From Scolanthus callimorphus (lineage: Eukaryota; Cnidaria; Anthozoa; Actiniaria; Edwardsiidae), in NCBI GenBank assembly GCA_033964015.1, contig CM066922.1:1318856-1382855 (forward strand): a DNA stretch of 64,000 nt, in the 5' to 3' direction. The position numbers were made by a program, and so were the translations under genes. The stretch's first letter is position 1; every line of letters starts with the position of its first letter. Below the pieces are notes generated by a model, which was not told the origin of the DNA, ran no database searches, and saw only the letters and a program-made list of their open reading frames with translations. Positions 33,770 to 44,308 of the stretch are shown one piece after another.

Positions 33770-34162
33770 TTATCAGTGGTCAGCTGTTGCACTCCCATGC
33801 CAATGGCTATCTTCGTTTCCTCCATGGCAAGTCGTTGTTCTCGCCTCAGAAAGGCTTTCATCTGGTTAAACCCTTGTCGCAAGGGTTGAGATGCGGAGAA
33901 TAAGGCGGCTGGAAGATCAGTTCTACGCCATAGTCGGTCAGCATCCCTCTTAGTACAGGTTCCACAAAGTGTCCGTGGTGGAAACCGCAGTTGTCCATGA
34001 CTACAGCGTCCCCTCTCTCTAGAACCACAGAACCGTCGGGATTCTGAATCTCTAGAGCTTCCTCAAAAAATTGAGCATATGAAGCCCGTTAGACGGCCCA
34101 TCGAGTATATTTGAGTGCCAACGCCCTGGAGAGATACCATAAGATTCACGGTGTAGTTAGCA
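33770..34162 (-). pseudogene. 3' half of the mariner-like transposase
   Basis: Reading from 34162 leftward: NYTVNLMVSLQGVG, then after a shift near 34085 DAVVMDNCGFHHG (second catalytic Asp region), then GVELIFQPPYSPHLNPC, the motif preceding the third acidic residue in Tc1/mariner/IS630-type transposases, followed by another shift and FLRREQRLAMEETKIAIG. The first base continues exactly the frame that stops at 47702 on the other side of the Polinton, with one copy of the TTAGCA target. Confidence 0.7.
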
Positions 34163-34375
34163 AGTAGATAGGATACAAGAGTTGAGCCCCGTATAAATGT
34201 ATGGCAATAGAAAGAGAAACGAAAGAGAAACGAATGAGAAACGCTGACGTCACAACCAGAAGCAAACGAACCGGAAAGAGCAACGACCGAAAAGCGAGGT
34301 GTCAGCATTTTGTCATTATGAGTCATACCCATTTTCGAGAAAGGTGATGATGTCATATTTTGTTGCTTGAAATAG
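34163..34375 (+). repeat. Polinton left terminal inverted repeat
   Basis: 213 bp, near-identical to the complement of 47489-47701. It begins with AG, contains GAGAAACGAAAGAG-type short repeats and a TGACGTCA motif, and precedes the PolB promoter by about 70 bp. Confidence 0.9.
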
Positions 34376-34445
34376 CGAATCATTTCCAAGGGTGGTGCAA
34401 TATTTTCAAATTGAGTAATGATGTCGTTTTACATTACCGTTGTGG

Positions 34446-34453
34446 CATAAAAG
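34446..34453 (+). promoter_or_regulatory. TATA-like box upstream of PolB
   Basis: CATAAAAG lies about 60 bases before the ATG pair at 34509/34515, which fits a start near 34480 and a short leader. It is the only TATA-like element between the inverted repeat and the first exon. Confidence 0.4.
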
Positions 34454-34894
34454 CGGTGTGTTTCTCCACCTATCATTCACTAAATAACAGTGAACTATAC
34501 TGAAACACATGAAGATGGCTGATGAAGAAATGACACGATTAATTGCTGCCTACTTGGCTGATTTGGGCGAGGTAAGCCGTTTCCCCATTTGTAGTTTTTT
34601 TATTTTACATCAAATTTGTTGCGATATTTTTTCAACTTGTTTTACTAAAACTTGCCTGAACATCTTCATTTATTTTTAGTTCGACACACTGTTTGACGGG
34701 ATAGCCGTCGATAACACACCACCAACTTTACAAGATATTCAGCCCTCACGATTTAGTTTTGATGAGGTGAGTAACTATTTTAACTATTTAACCTGTATAT
34801 CTTTTACGCTAGGATAAGTCAGTTGTAAGCCCCTTTTTATTTAAGAAAAAACGTTTAGAGAGATGTGAAAATTATCGCTTTGTTATTAGTGTTA

Positions 34895-35344
34895 CAATCG
34901 AAACCAGTAGAGTGTCAATTCTGGCGCGAAAAGATTGGTCGCGTAGTGGCGAAATTTTGATCACGTGCTCACTATTTCGTGTACCACGTGATAGATATTT
35001 TTCAGACCTAGGTGCGAGTTGACGTAAACAACCAACTAAACATGACTGAAAATGTCGAAGCCTTGGAATCTTTTCTGTTAGCATGAAGATCAAGAGTTCT
35101 TTTCTAGAGTTCACTAGCAATTCTTTGGTAAGAAAAACCTTTTAAATTTGTGAAGAGTCGTTTCGTAAAAGCTGATCCTTGAACCGAATGTTAGCCATCT
35201 TGTCACAGCCGACAAGAAACAACAAGACACCCAGCGGAAAACGTTAATCACGTGGTACACGAAATAGTGAGCACGTCATCAAAATTTCGCCACTATGAGA
35301 CCAATCTTTTCGCGCCAGAATTGACACTCTACTGGTTTTGATTG
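34895..35344. mobile_element. 450-bp Tc1/mariner-type MITE in PolB intron 2
   Basis: Inverted ends of about 85 bp: CAATCGAAACCAGTAGAGTG at the left and the matching complement at the right (AGTGTCAATTCTGGCGCGAA is shared), flanked by TA (34893-34894 and 35345-35346). It contains TACACGAAATAGTGAGCACG in both arms. Having landed in the Polinton, it is younger than it. Confidence 0.85.
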
Positions 35345-36299
35345 TAGATAAACACATGACGTAATTTTACCAGTCAACCTGCTAAACTTTTCAAACTCTA
35401 TACTAAAGACTTCACAACTCTTCATACTTTTGAAAACGTTCACTAAAAAAACTTTTAACGAATTATTTTCGCCACACTTTACAACGTTTTAAACGAGTTC
35501 CGAAAGCTTGAGCGAATTTTAGATAAAGAAACACCATCTAAAATATACAGAAAATGAACAATCAAGCGAATTTTCTCTCAGCAAACATTAAAAATTTGCA
35601 TTGAATATTGTTTACTTAAAAAACTTTCAGCATTAGATAACTTTTAAGCTTGAGATTTCCTTAGCTCGAAACCCTTACTAGTTTAGAATTTACTGCTCGC
35701 ATATCAAGTTCTTTGTGAAAAGTAACAGCTTAGTGATTTCTACCAACTATCAGCACTTCTAGCAACATTTGATCAGCGGTTCTAGCGAACGTTTGATAAA
35801 CTTTTTAGTGTTTACTTTTCGTGAAGGTATTTATAAAGATAGAGAGAGCTTTACTTAAGAAAGTTTTACGTTCATTTAAATTCGTGTTATATAACGTTTC
35901 AATAGGTGGATACTAAGAAATGAAGTTGCTTTAGCAATTGAATATATAACCACTGATAAATGAAACCATGATGGAATTGTAGCGCAAAAATGGCGTTCTT
36001 TCTAGGAATGCAGTTGTTTACATTTGGTCTATGTGTTAGCGTATAATAAACTTTAAAACTAAAACAGACGTTAATAGCTAATCATTTTCCTACCTTTCAC
36101 AGATCCCCTCCTTGAATACAACAGACAACACCCTTAGAAATCAGCCGAGTCACACAAGTCATGATCAGCACACTCTATAACATTAATTAACATATTCATA
36201 AGCAGTATAGAAATTCTTTCTACCACAGGCTCCCAAAACTATCCCCAGGTCTCCCGCCGGCTAGTTTATACTTATCCATCTCTTTCCTCTTCTTTACAG
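35345..36299. other. Rest of PolB intron 2
   Basis: AT-rich intron sequence between exons 2 and 3, ending in a pyrimidine tract and TTTACAG at 36293-36299. I see nothing else in it. Confidence 0.5.
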
Positions 36300-39200
36300 G
36301 CAACCCAGCCGCAGTGTGAGATTTGTGGATCTACATTTAGTAGACTCCCCAATCTGAATCAGCATATAAATGAAAAACATTCGGGTGTAACGCATTCTTG
36401 CACTAACTGCGGGCAAAATTTACAAAGAAAGGAAACATGAAAAGACATCTGGAAAACTGTATCAGCGCTAAAAAACGGAAAAATGATCTGGATGGGGAGA
36501 GGGAGAACAACAAAAAAACACACGTGCAGGCTGGTGGAGGTGCAAAGGTGGTGGAGGAGAAGGCGGAGAGCGCGTTGAATGGGATCGTAAATCAATACAT
36601 GATTACGCCTAATAAATACGAAAAAAATGACTTGCTACTGTGTCTACGTGGGAAGCAAAAAACAATTATGAGAACATTATTGGAGCACCTACAAAAATAC
36701 AAAGGAATCAAGTGGTATCTGTGCGTCAAAGCTCAGTTGAGTAAATCGGGGAGGGTGGATGATGAATGAGTAACAACGGAAGGACACTTTCGTAGCAGGG
36801 TGCTTCCCCTAACAAGCAGGGGTGATGTTGAGGAGCAGTACGAGGAGGCCTGCGACAAGATAAGGAAAAGTTTTATTCAATTTTTACGCGAAGGAAGCGG
36901 TTGGTCATTGGAACAAGTAAGTTGGATTCTCTATCGTTGTTATAATAGTTTAGAAAGCCAATAAACGTTGTGTGTGGGAAGGGCGGGGAATGATTAAAAG
37001 AGGTGTTTTATATGGTGCTAAACTGGGCCTTCTTTTGTCTGTTTCACAGGTGCTTGAGCTCACTCTCAAAACGGTTGTTTATACACCACTCAGCGCCTCG
37101 ACCTACATCAAGCTGCCAAGCTATATCGAGACTAAAAAGGCGGTGTTAAACATCAAAAATAAAGACAACAAATGCTTATTGTGGTCGGTGCTGGCCGCCA
37201 AGCACTCACTGGACAGAAAACAACACGCTGAACGTGTAAGTATTATGTAGATTATGAGGGTGAATTAAATATGGGGGTATTGAGTATCCGGTTAAATTAT
37301 CACAGATTAGTAAATTCGAAAGACAGAATCCTGAAATTAGTGTAAACGTTATAGGGTATGAAGAGAATGAATGTTTCCCTTTGTATATTACTAAAGACAA
37401 AAAAGAGCTACATGTGAATTTATTATTGTATTCAGAAGAAGAAAAAAGTCATTACTGTTTAATTAGGAATTTTTCAAGATTGTTAGGCGATCGCACCAAA
37501 TATAACGGTGCAACGTTTTATTGTATGGCCTGTTTTCACCCGTTTATGTCACAAGAAAATTTGGAAAAACATGAAAAAGACTGTAAACAACATGGTATGC
37601 AAAAAGTAAGACTCCCAGAACCTGGGAATAATCTGTTATCGTTTAACAATGTTCGTCAACAATTAAAAGTCCCATTTGTTATTTATGCCGATTTCGAGAG
37701 TATTTTAGAGCCTTGTGCTGACATAAGCGATAAAAGTACAAAAAAGACGCACGAGCATAAAGCTTCTGGTTTCTGTTACATTATTAAGTCGACAGTTGAA
37801 CAGTACTGCTCAGATCCTGTTTTGTATAGAGGGGAGGATTGTATCGAGACATTTTTAAAAAGTATTTTGCATGAACGAGATCAAATCGAAGAGATTTTAT
37901 CAAATGTTGTGCCTATGGATATAACTAATGACGAGGAGCAGGCTTTTCAAGAGGCAACACATTGTCATATCTGTCACGAGGAGTTGGGAACCGACCGAGT
38001 GCGCGATCATTGTCATCTGACTGGCAAGTACAGGGGCCCCGCCCATAATGATTGCAATTTGAATTATCAGTTTACGGATAGGATCCCCGTGGTATTTCAC
38101 AACAGTCGCGGGTACGATTCTCACCTCCTCATGCAAAAAATTGGGGAATTGCAGGAAGAAATCACCTGCATTCCAAACAATTCGGAAAAATACATTTCGT
38201 TTTCAATTGGTAATCTGGTGTTTTTGGACTCGTTACAGTTTATGAATGCGTCTCTTGAGAAGCTTGTCTCGAACCTCGCGAAAGAGGGTGATGCTTCATT
38301 TTCAATTTTGAAAAAGCATGTAGATAATGATAAAGTAGCTTTGTTATTGCGCAAGGGCGTGTACCCCTACGAATATTTTGACTCGCTTTCTCGCTTTTCG
38401 GAGACTTGCCTGCCTCCTAGAGAAGCTTTCTTTAGCACCCTGAGAGGGGAGGGCATTAGTGAAGAAGATTACGCACATGCGCAAAACGTTTTTAGGGGTT
38501 TTCAGTGTACGAATTTAGGAGACTACCACGATACGTATCTTCTTTCTGATGTCTTACTCCTCGGGGATGTTTTTGAAGCTTTCCGCGCAGTCTGTCTATC
38601 ATACTACGAGCTTGACCCTTGTCATTTTTTCACAAGTCCAGGGCTCTCGTTTGCGGCTTGTTTGAAAATGACTGAGATCGAGTTAGAGTTATTTACAGAT
38701 ATAGAAATGCATTTGTTTATTGAGCGGGGAATGCGGGGCGGGATCTCATGCATCACCCATCGTCACGCTGAAGCGAATAATCCTTACCTAGGGGAATCGT
38801 ATGACCCAAATAAGGAAAATAGCTATATTTTGTACACCGACGCTAACAACCTCTATGGATGTGCAATGTCGGAAAAATTATCATATGGGGATTTCCATTG
38901 GCTAAGTGAGGAAGAGATCGATGATCTTGTCATCCAAAATCTCCCCGATGATGGGGGGACAGGATACATTTTGGAAGTAGATTTGGCCTATCCCCAGCAT
39001 CTTCACGATGCTCATAATGATTACCCACTTGCTCCGGAAAAGCAAAAAATTGATCTTGAAAAACTTTCCTCTTACAGCGCCATATTACGAGATGAGCTCG
39101 GTATGGGGTGCGCGCCCACGGAAAAACTCATGCCGAATTTGAATGACAAGACGCGGTATGTTCTTCACTACTGTAATCTAAAGCAGTATTTATCTCTTGG

Positions 39201-40185
39201 AATGGAGCTACAGAATATACATAGGGCGCTTAGTTTTTCGCAGGAGGCATGGCTCAAAACATACATTGATTTCAATACAGAGAAACGAAAACAAGCGCGC
39301 AACGATTTCGAGAAGGATTTTTTTAAACTAATGAATAATTCAATGTTTGGAAAGACAATGGAAAACTTACGGAAACATGTTTCAGTACGTTTGGTTTCTG
39401 ATGAGAAGAAACTTAAAAAGCTTGTAGCATCACCCTCTTTTGAGCGTTTTAGGATCTTTTCTGAAAATCTTGTGGGTGTAAATATGAAGAAACCTACTCT
39501 ATATCTAAATCGTCCCATCTATGTGGGATTCTGTATTTTAGATCTTTCTAAAGTTGTTATGTACAATTTTCATTACAATTATATCTTGCCAACGTACGGC
39601 CATGAAAAAGCAACTCTTTTGTTCACGGACACAGTCAGTTTAACGTATCATATCAAAACAGAAGACATTTATTTAGACATGCTTGTTAATCAGGATTTAT
39701 TTGACACTAGTGATTATGATCCAGATCATTTTTTGTATAGTACTGTAAATAAGAAAGTTTTAGGAAAATTTAAAGACGAACTCGCAGGAAAACCTGCAGA
39801 AGAATTTGTGGGACTTAGACCCAAAATGTATAGTTTAAAATATACTGAACAGGGAAAAACTGTTGAAAAAAAGACTGCGAAAGGTGTGGCCAAAAATGTC
39901 ACTAAAAGAGACATTAGACATAATGATTATAAAGAGTGTTTGTTTGAACGTACCAGAAAAATGGCGAAAATGAACAGAATTCAAAGTATTAATCACAATC
40001 TTTTTAGTGTTAATATTAACAAGATAGGACTTTCTCCATATGACGATAAGCGTTACATCTTAGAAGATGGTATTACAACACTAGCTTTTGGACATTATCG
40101 GATTTAAGTTGTGATTTGTACTTAGGGTATATTATCTTGTAAATAAACCATACTGAGAGATGAAAAAGTGTCTTGTCTTTATTTT

Positions 40186-40480
40186 GTGTCCCTCAATCAC
40201 CATTTGAGGGATGTTAGTAAGACTTTAGTGTCCCTGGTGTCCCTCCCTTCGTGTTTTTTTTATTATCTTCAAATGTCCCTCGTGTGATCATTAAGCTTGA
40301 GCTTACATAGCAAAATATGTCCCTCCTGTCCCTCCAGTCCCTCCTGTCCCTCCCATCGTGTTTTTGATGTAAAAATCGTCAAATCGAAGAGTTTAAAATC
40401 GTTTACATCCACACTCCGACTTCAGATTTTCTTAGTCATGGCCGGGAGAAAACGTAAAGACTGCCCACTGTGTCCCTCCC
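40186..40480 (+). repeat. Cluster of GTCCCTC motifs between PolB and ATPase
   Basis: About ten copies of (T)GTCCCTC or AGTCCCTC occur in the spacer, from a single GTGTCCCTCAATCACC near 40186 to the run TGTCCCTCCTGTCCCTCCAG (about 40318), plus one inside the first ATPase codons (40470). They may be promoter repeats for the downstream late genes or simple-sequence expansion. Confidence 0.45.
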
Positions 40481-41267
40481 GCGGGTTACTCAAACTTTCT
40501 AATCATTTATCAAACGTGCATTTATTGAAGTCCGATGTGCGGAAATACTGGTTACATAGAGCAAAAGTTATAAGTTCTAGTGGTCCCATTCACTCATCAG
40601 TTGAAAACCAACAGTTGAACGACATGGATCAATCGTATGATGTCTCCATAAAAACACCCTCGAATATTCTGATCGCGGGTTCAACGATGTCCGGGAAGAG
40701 CCACTTGGCTAGAAAGCTGCTCTTACACGCGGACGACATTTTGACATGCCCATTGAGAAGATAGTTTATTGCTATGGGGCCTGGCAACCTCTGTTTCTTG
40801 AAATGCGGCAAGAAATCCCAAACTTAGAGTTTGTGTCAGGCTTACCCGAAAACATTGGGTCGTTCTTTAATGGGGAAGCTGGCATCGTTGTAATCGATGA
40901 TCTTTTTGATCAGTGTCTTAACAGCGATGCGTTTCTTTCATGGATCGTAAAGGGGACACATCATACAGGAGTCTCTACCATGTTTATCACACAAAACTTA
41001 TTTGGTAAAGGAAAACACAGCCGCACAATAAGTTTGAACTGTCAATATCTCTTTGTCTTCAAGAACCCGCGTGATTGTCTCGGCATCTCTAATCTAGCAC
41101 GTCAGGCGTTTTCCGGTGCTACTAAACAAGTACTACAAAGCTATCAAGATGCTGTTCGAGAGCCATACAGTTATTTGATGTTTGACATGCACCCGCTGAC
41201 CCCCGAAACGATTAGACTGCGTAGTCGAATACTACCGGGTGAACAACAAGTTGCCTATATGATATAA
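40438..41267 (+). pseudogene. Polinton packaging ATPase (FtsK/HerA-like) with N-terminal zinc finger
   Basis: The likely start is ATG 40438 (MAGRKRKDCPLCPSRGLLKL). Residues 8-30 form a C-x2-C..H-x3-H finger (CPLCPSRG..NHLSNVH). Walker A is NILIAGSTMSGKSHLARK (about 40661-40714) and Walker B is AGIVVIDDLFDQ (about 40881-40916), as in viral A32/FtsK-type genome-packaging ATPases. A one-base loss in a T run near 40735-40738 separates the two: the first frame ends at 40764 and the rest runs from 40746 to 41267. The enzyme would pump element DNA into capsids. Confidence 0.8.
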
Positions 41268-41293
41268 ACGAGTGTCGTTTTATATTTCCTCAT

Positions 41294-41629
41294 TTGATGA
41301 TGAGTGCTCGAATGCAAGACAACGCTGATTATCTCCGCGTTTTAGCCAAGTGCAACAGCAAAACAAGGAAAGCCATTTTAGAGCATTGCCACAACGAATT
41401 AATCAACTGCATTTGTGAGATCGTACATAATCTTGTAAGAGGTGTTGTGCCTGTTACACCCGAACAGAAAAAGAAGCTCAAACGCTACAAACAGCTGTTT
41501 AGGCTTCTGGTGGATCGAAAAAAGGCGATAAAACAGAAACGTGAAAAGTTAAGTCAAAGCGGCGGCAATTTGTTAACGTTACTGCTCCCTCCTGTGTTAT
41601 CGGTGTTGGGGAATTTATTGACAAAATGA
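41294..41629 (+). CDS. Polinton small late protein, basic with hydrophobic tail (111 aa)
   Basis: Complete frame. N-terminal half helical with conserved-looking Cys/His (CNSKTRKAILEHCHNELI), middle strongly basic (EQKKKLKRYKQLFRLLVDRK), then QSGG and a hydrophobic end LLTLLLPPVLSVLGNLLTK. A diglycine just before a hydrophobic peptide could be a site for the element's adenain-like protease, as in adenovirus precursor proteins (inference). Its TGA overlaps the next ATG (ATGA). Such proteins accompany Polinton capsid genes, but I know no assigned function. Confidence 0.6.
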   Translation: MMMSARMQDNADYLRVLAKCNSKTRKAILEHCHNELINCICEIVHNLVRGVVPVTPEQKKKLKRYKQLFRLLVDRKKAIKQKREKLSQSGGNLLTLLLPPVLSVLGNLLTK

Positions 41630-42429
41630 AGCACAGTCGTAAAATGTTTTTAGTGCCAGAGGATGTTTTTAATTCTATTCAACGGCGAAATGACATTCAG
41701 ACTTCACCAAGCGTGAAAGCTCTTGCTTCATTAAGTCGAAAAATGGAAGATACAGTGGCTGACGAAGACATTCCGCCTGAAGTTAGAATGAAACATTACG
41801 ATCAAATGCTCCAGCGATACATGGGTGTGCAAACTCAGCACGATAATTATATACCCACAGTCAAATTACAAAGCCAAGGAAGTGCGGCTCCCACTAGCTC
41901 ACCAGCCTCCCAGGCAGAGCCAGACGATAAACCGGCGAGTATGTCAATGTCGGATGAGGACATTTTAGACAGCGTACCACAGAAGTATAAAACCCAGGGT
42001 CGTGGATTGTTGGGCTGGTTAAAAAAGAACCCCAACGCAATACAGTGGAATGATTAAGGTGTGGTTAGTATCGATGGGAGCCCTGTGGAGCATAGCAATA
42101 TTACCGACCTAGTAAGCGATACTTTAAGATCCCGCAAAGATTTAAGACCAGCGGGTAGAGATAGATTTACTAGGGCTTTAGGTGAAATTAACGTTCCTGA
42201 AAGTTTCGTTGGCAATGAGGATCGTAGACAGTTTATGAAAATGAGCAAGCATGGTATAAAATTTCACACGGTTACCACCCCACAGTCTGAAACACCGAAA
42301 AGGGGAGGGTTTCTTCCACCCACACCCCCTAGTACACCTAAGAAAGCAACAACAAGACAGCATGCGAGTAGAAAACTTGTCCCTTCTACATCAAGGAAAA
42401 AGGAAAAACTGGACTGGGTTGCTTTTTGA
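41626..42429 (+). pseudogene. Polinton late protein, interrupted by one stop
   Basis: The frame from ATG 41626 runs 143 codons (RKMFLVPEDVFNSIQRRNDI.., then LRVKHYDQ-like helical region, Ser/Pro-rich linker, GLLGWLKKNPNAIQWND) to TAA at 42055-42057. The same frame continues without a usable ATG for 122 more codons (VSIDGSPVEHSNITDLVSDT.. to KLDWVAF at 42429), ending in a Pro/Lys-rich tail. The simplest reading is one protein of about 267 residues with a nonsense change. Function unknown; probably virion-associated from its position. Confidence 0.6.
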
Positions 42430-42492
42430 TATGTGCATATGCGTATGTGTATTAGGAACAAGACGTTAATGTGTAAAATAGTAGTTTATTGA

Positions 42493-42975
42493 TTATGCAT
42501 TAAAGTATTTTGATACAGAACGATATACAAACTCATCATTCTGCTCTCTGTTTTTTGAAAATAAACTTACAATCTTATTCATGCTCATACCTCTTGCTCT
42601 ATGCATAAGAAAAAATACTGCATATTCACCACAAACGGTGCTAAAGGGGCTTTGTAGACTAATGTGATTATACGCCCATTCTTTACAGTGTTTATCTAAG
42701 TAGTGAGTAAATGTTCTGCTATAATAACTTGGAGGATTTCCATAGCTGTCAATAAATTCCCCATAATAAGGTGATTCTATATAAATTAAAAGCCAATGGC
42801 TTCCAGGTTTGTTGTGACCATCATCATTAACATTTATTCCAGCTGGGTAAGTTTGTATTTGTCGAGGGAGGCGATCTCTAGCAAAAACCCCAAGAAAACT
42901 TCTTTGCGCAATCTTGTCTCTGTTGACCACTCGCTCAATCGATCCAGTAGTCATCCCTTTAGTTTGCATTGTCAA
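42493..42975 (-). CDS. Polinton adenain-type cysteine protease, 160 aa
   Basis: Complete frame with catalytic His in GSHWLLIYIE, an acidic residue in the GEFIDSYG segment, and catalytic Cys in STVCGEYAVFF, the order and spacing of adenovirus protease/Ulp1-fold (C5/C48) enzymes. It would process capsid and core precursors. Three in-frame Met codons occur near the start (MTMQTKGMTTG); the first overlaps the end of the major capsid frame by 17 bases, so a later Met may be used. A minus-strand AATAAA at about 42484-42489 lies just beyond the stop. Confidence 0.8.
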   Translation of the reverse strand: MTMQTKGMTTGSIERVVNRDKIAQRSFLGVFARDRLPRQIQTYPAGINVNDDGHNKPGSHWLLIYIESPYYGEFIDSYGNPPSYYSRTFTHYLDKHCKEWAYNHISLQSPFSTVCGEYAVFFLMHRARGMSMNKIVSLFSKNREQNDEFVYRSVSKYFNA

Positions 42976-44302
42976 GAGTCAGATGCCTCCCTTTCGAAAA
43001 TTCGCAAAGAGAATCGAAGCTCCCGTAGACAATAAGGTTAATAGCAGATGCAAGACCTGCACTGAACTGTATATCAATTGAAACGTCTCCTCTCAGTTTT
43101 TCATTTAAATGCTCTCCTGAGCTAGAATGATCTTGGGAAAGGTCAAAAACAAAAATAGAGTATCCAGACAGCCCATCCGAGCGATCCAAATCTATCCCCG
43201 CATTTTTGAAGAGCATCCCATTTCCCGAGAATAGTGTGAGGAAACCCTCCAGATACGTTTTACCCCCAGTTGCGGGCAATTTAATTTCGATGGGTCTCTG
43301 GGGTAGCTGTCCTCCATCAACAGTCAAATTAAATGACGTCGCTTTAAAAAGTTGAAAATTGTAGGGGTTTTCGGTATAACTCCCATTAAAACTCGTGCTC
43401 TTGGTCATTGCAACAATCAAATGTTTGGGTACAGCGCCCGAGAAAATGTTCGACTTGTGAATAGATGGGTTTCCTGCAGGAATGGTGTACGACTTGATTT
43501 CAGTGCGGCGATATGGGTATTTAGCTGTAATGCCCTTTTCCAACATTTTGGTATGTTCCAGCCTGATAACAGGGCTAACTTTCACGGCAAACATCATCAG
43601 GACCGCCTTTTTGATCACCACCTTGTAGCTGGCGTTTGCTTCACTTGACATTAGACAGAACTCGTTACTGTTTGGTGTCAGCTTTAAATCAACATCCACA
43701 TAGTTCAAGAGAAGACGATCGGTGTAAAACACATCACAAAAAATCGGCCCCGCCAACTCAAAGATGTCACTGACCTTCGTGTGACTGTAGCGATCTTTTA
43801 ACCCAGTGTTAGCTGCAGTCGTTGTTAGAGTGGGGTCGCTTGAGTCCATATTTCCAGCCGTGTCTTTATAGAACATCCCTGCAGTATACTGCGATTTCTT
43901 GGCATCTGTGTCATGATTGAGTAGGGCCTCAAAATAACTTTTGTAGGCATACATACCCGATACATACCCGATGCGGGTGACTTGTGTGCCGTTGAAAGAT
44001 ACATTCACCTCTTTGAAAAGTCCACCGTGTAAGTAATTAATACAAGATACTTTTTCCTCAGCAGTCTTTGTATCATCACTTTTCAGAATCTGAACAGTAG
44101 TCAGCAAAAACGACTTGCTAAGATCATAATAATCCTCCGTCCCAGACACTCCGAACTCAAGTGGTGACGAGTCGGAGATAGTCGATTTGGTGTGGTGCGC
44201 TATGTATCTTCCCTTTTCTATAGCTACTTGAGTGGGAGGAACCGTGAATAAATCCAGCTCACTTTTCGAACAGGGCTCTGAGTGTGGGTGAAGATAGGCC
44301 AT
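42959..44302 (-). CDS. Polinton major capsid protein (double jelly roll), 447 aa
   Basis: Intact frame from ATG 44302 (MAYLHPHSEPCSKSELDLFT). The length and the beta-rich, Gly/Asn/Thr-rich pattern with blocks such as FNGTQVTRIGYVSGMY and LTVDGGQLPQRPIEIKLPAT fit the hexon-like Polinton/adintovirus capsid family, also known from nematode Polintons. It lies between the protease and core genes on the same strand, 6 bp from the latter. It should form the trimeric capsomers of a virion. Confidence 0.8.
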   Translation of the reverse strand: MAYLHPHSEPCSKSELDLFTVPPTQVAIEKGRYIAHHTKSTISDSSPLEFGVSGTEDYYDLSKSFLLTTVQILKSDDTKTAEEKVSCINYLHGGLFKEVNVSFNGTQVTRIGYVSGMYAYKSYFEALLNHDTDAKKSQYTAGMFYKDTAGNMDSSDPTLTTTAANTGLKDRYSHTKVSDIFELAGPIFCDVFYTDRLLLNYVDVDLKLTPNSNEFCLMSSEANASYKVVIKKAVLMMFAVKVSPVIRLEHTKMLEKGITAKYPYRRTEIKSYTIPAGNPSIHKSNIFSGAVPKHLIVAMTKSTSFNGSYTENPYNFQLFKATSFNLTVDGGQLPQRPIEIKLPATGGKTYLEGFLTLFSGNGMLFKNAGIDLDRSDGLSGYSIFVFDLSQDHSSSGEHLNEKLRGDVSIDIQFSAGLASAINLIVYGSFDSLCEFSKGRHLTLDNAN

Positions 44303-44308
44303 TTATAA

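Larger units (their letters stand above)
34515..40107 (+). pseudogene. Polinton DNA polymerase B (protein-primed type)
   Basis: Exons: 34515-34571 (MADEEMTRLIAAYLADLGE), 34680-34766, 36300-36916 (two C2H2-like fingers, CEICGSTF..H..H) and 37050-40107. The last exon has an exonuclease motif YADFES (residue about 103 of the 908-codon frame from 37381), a Cys/His endonuclease VII-like insert CHICHEELGTDRVRDHCHLT (about 194-225), YHDTYLLSDVLL, polymerase motif A YTDANNLYG (about 485), motif B KLMNNSMFGKTMEN (about 649) and a KGVAKNV motif. At motif C (39628-39636) the sequence reads DTVS: the second catalytic Asp is Val (codon GTC at 39634-39636). Other breaks: single-base shifts near 36425, 37240 and 37285, and a TGA at 36766-36768. 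The poly(A) signal AATAAA follows at about 40143. It would have replicated the element genome. Confidence 0.85.

Noticed and set aside
34063..34389. 108-codon minus-strand frame at the Polinton left end
   Set aside because: It spans the TIR and the flanking transposase fragment; a junction artefact.
42061..42429. Separate gene starting at GTG 42061
   Set aside because: GTG starts are not expected in this setting, and the frame is the direct continuation of the 41626 gene past one TAA.
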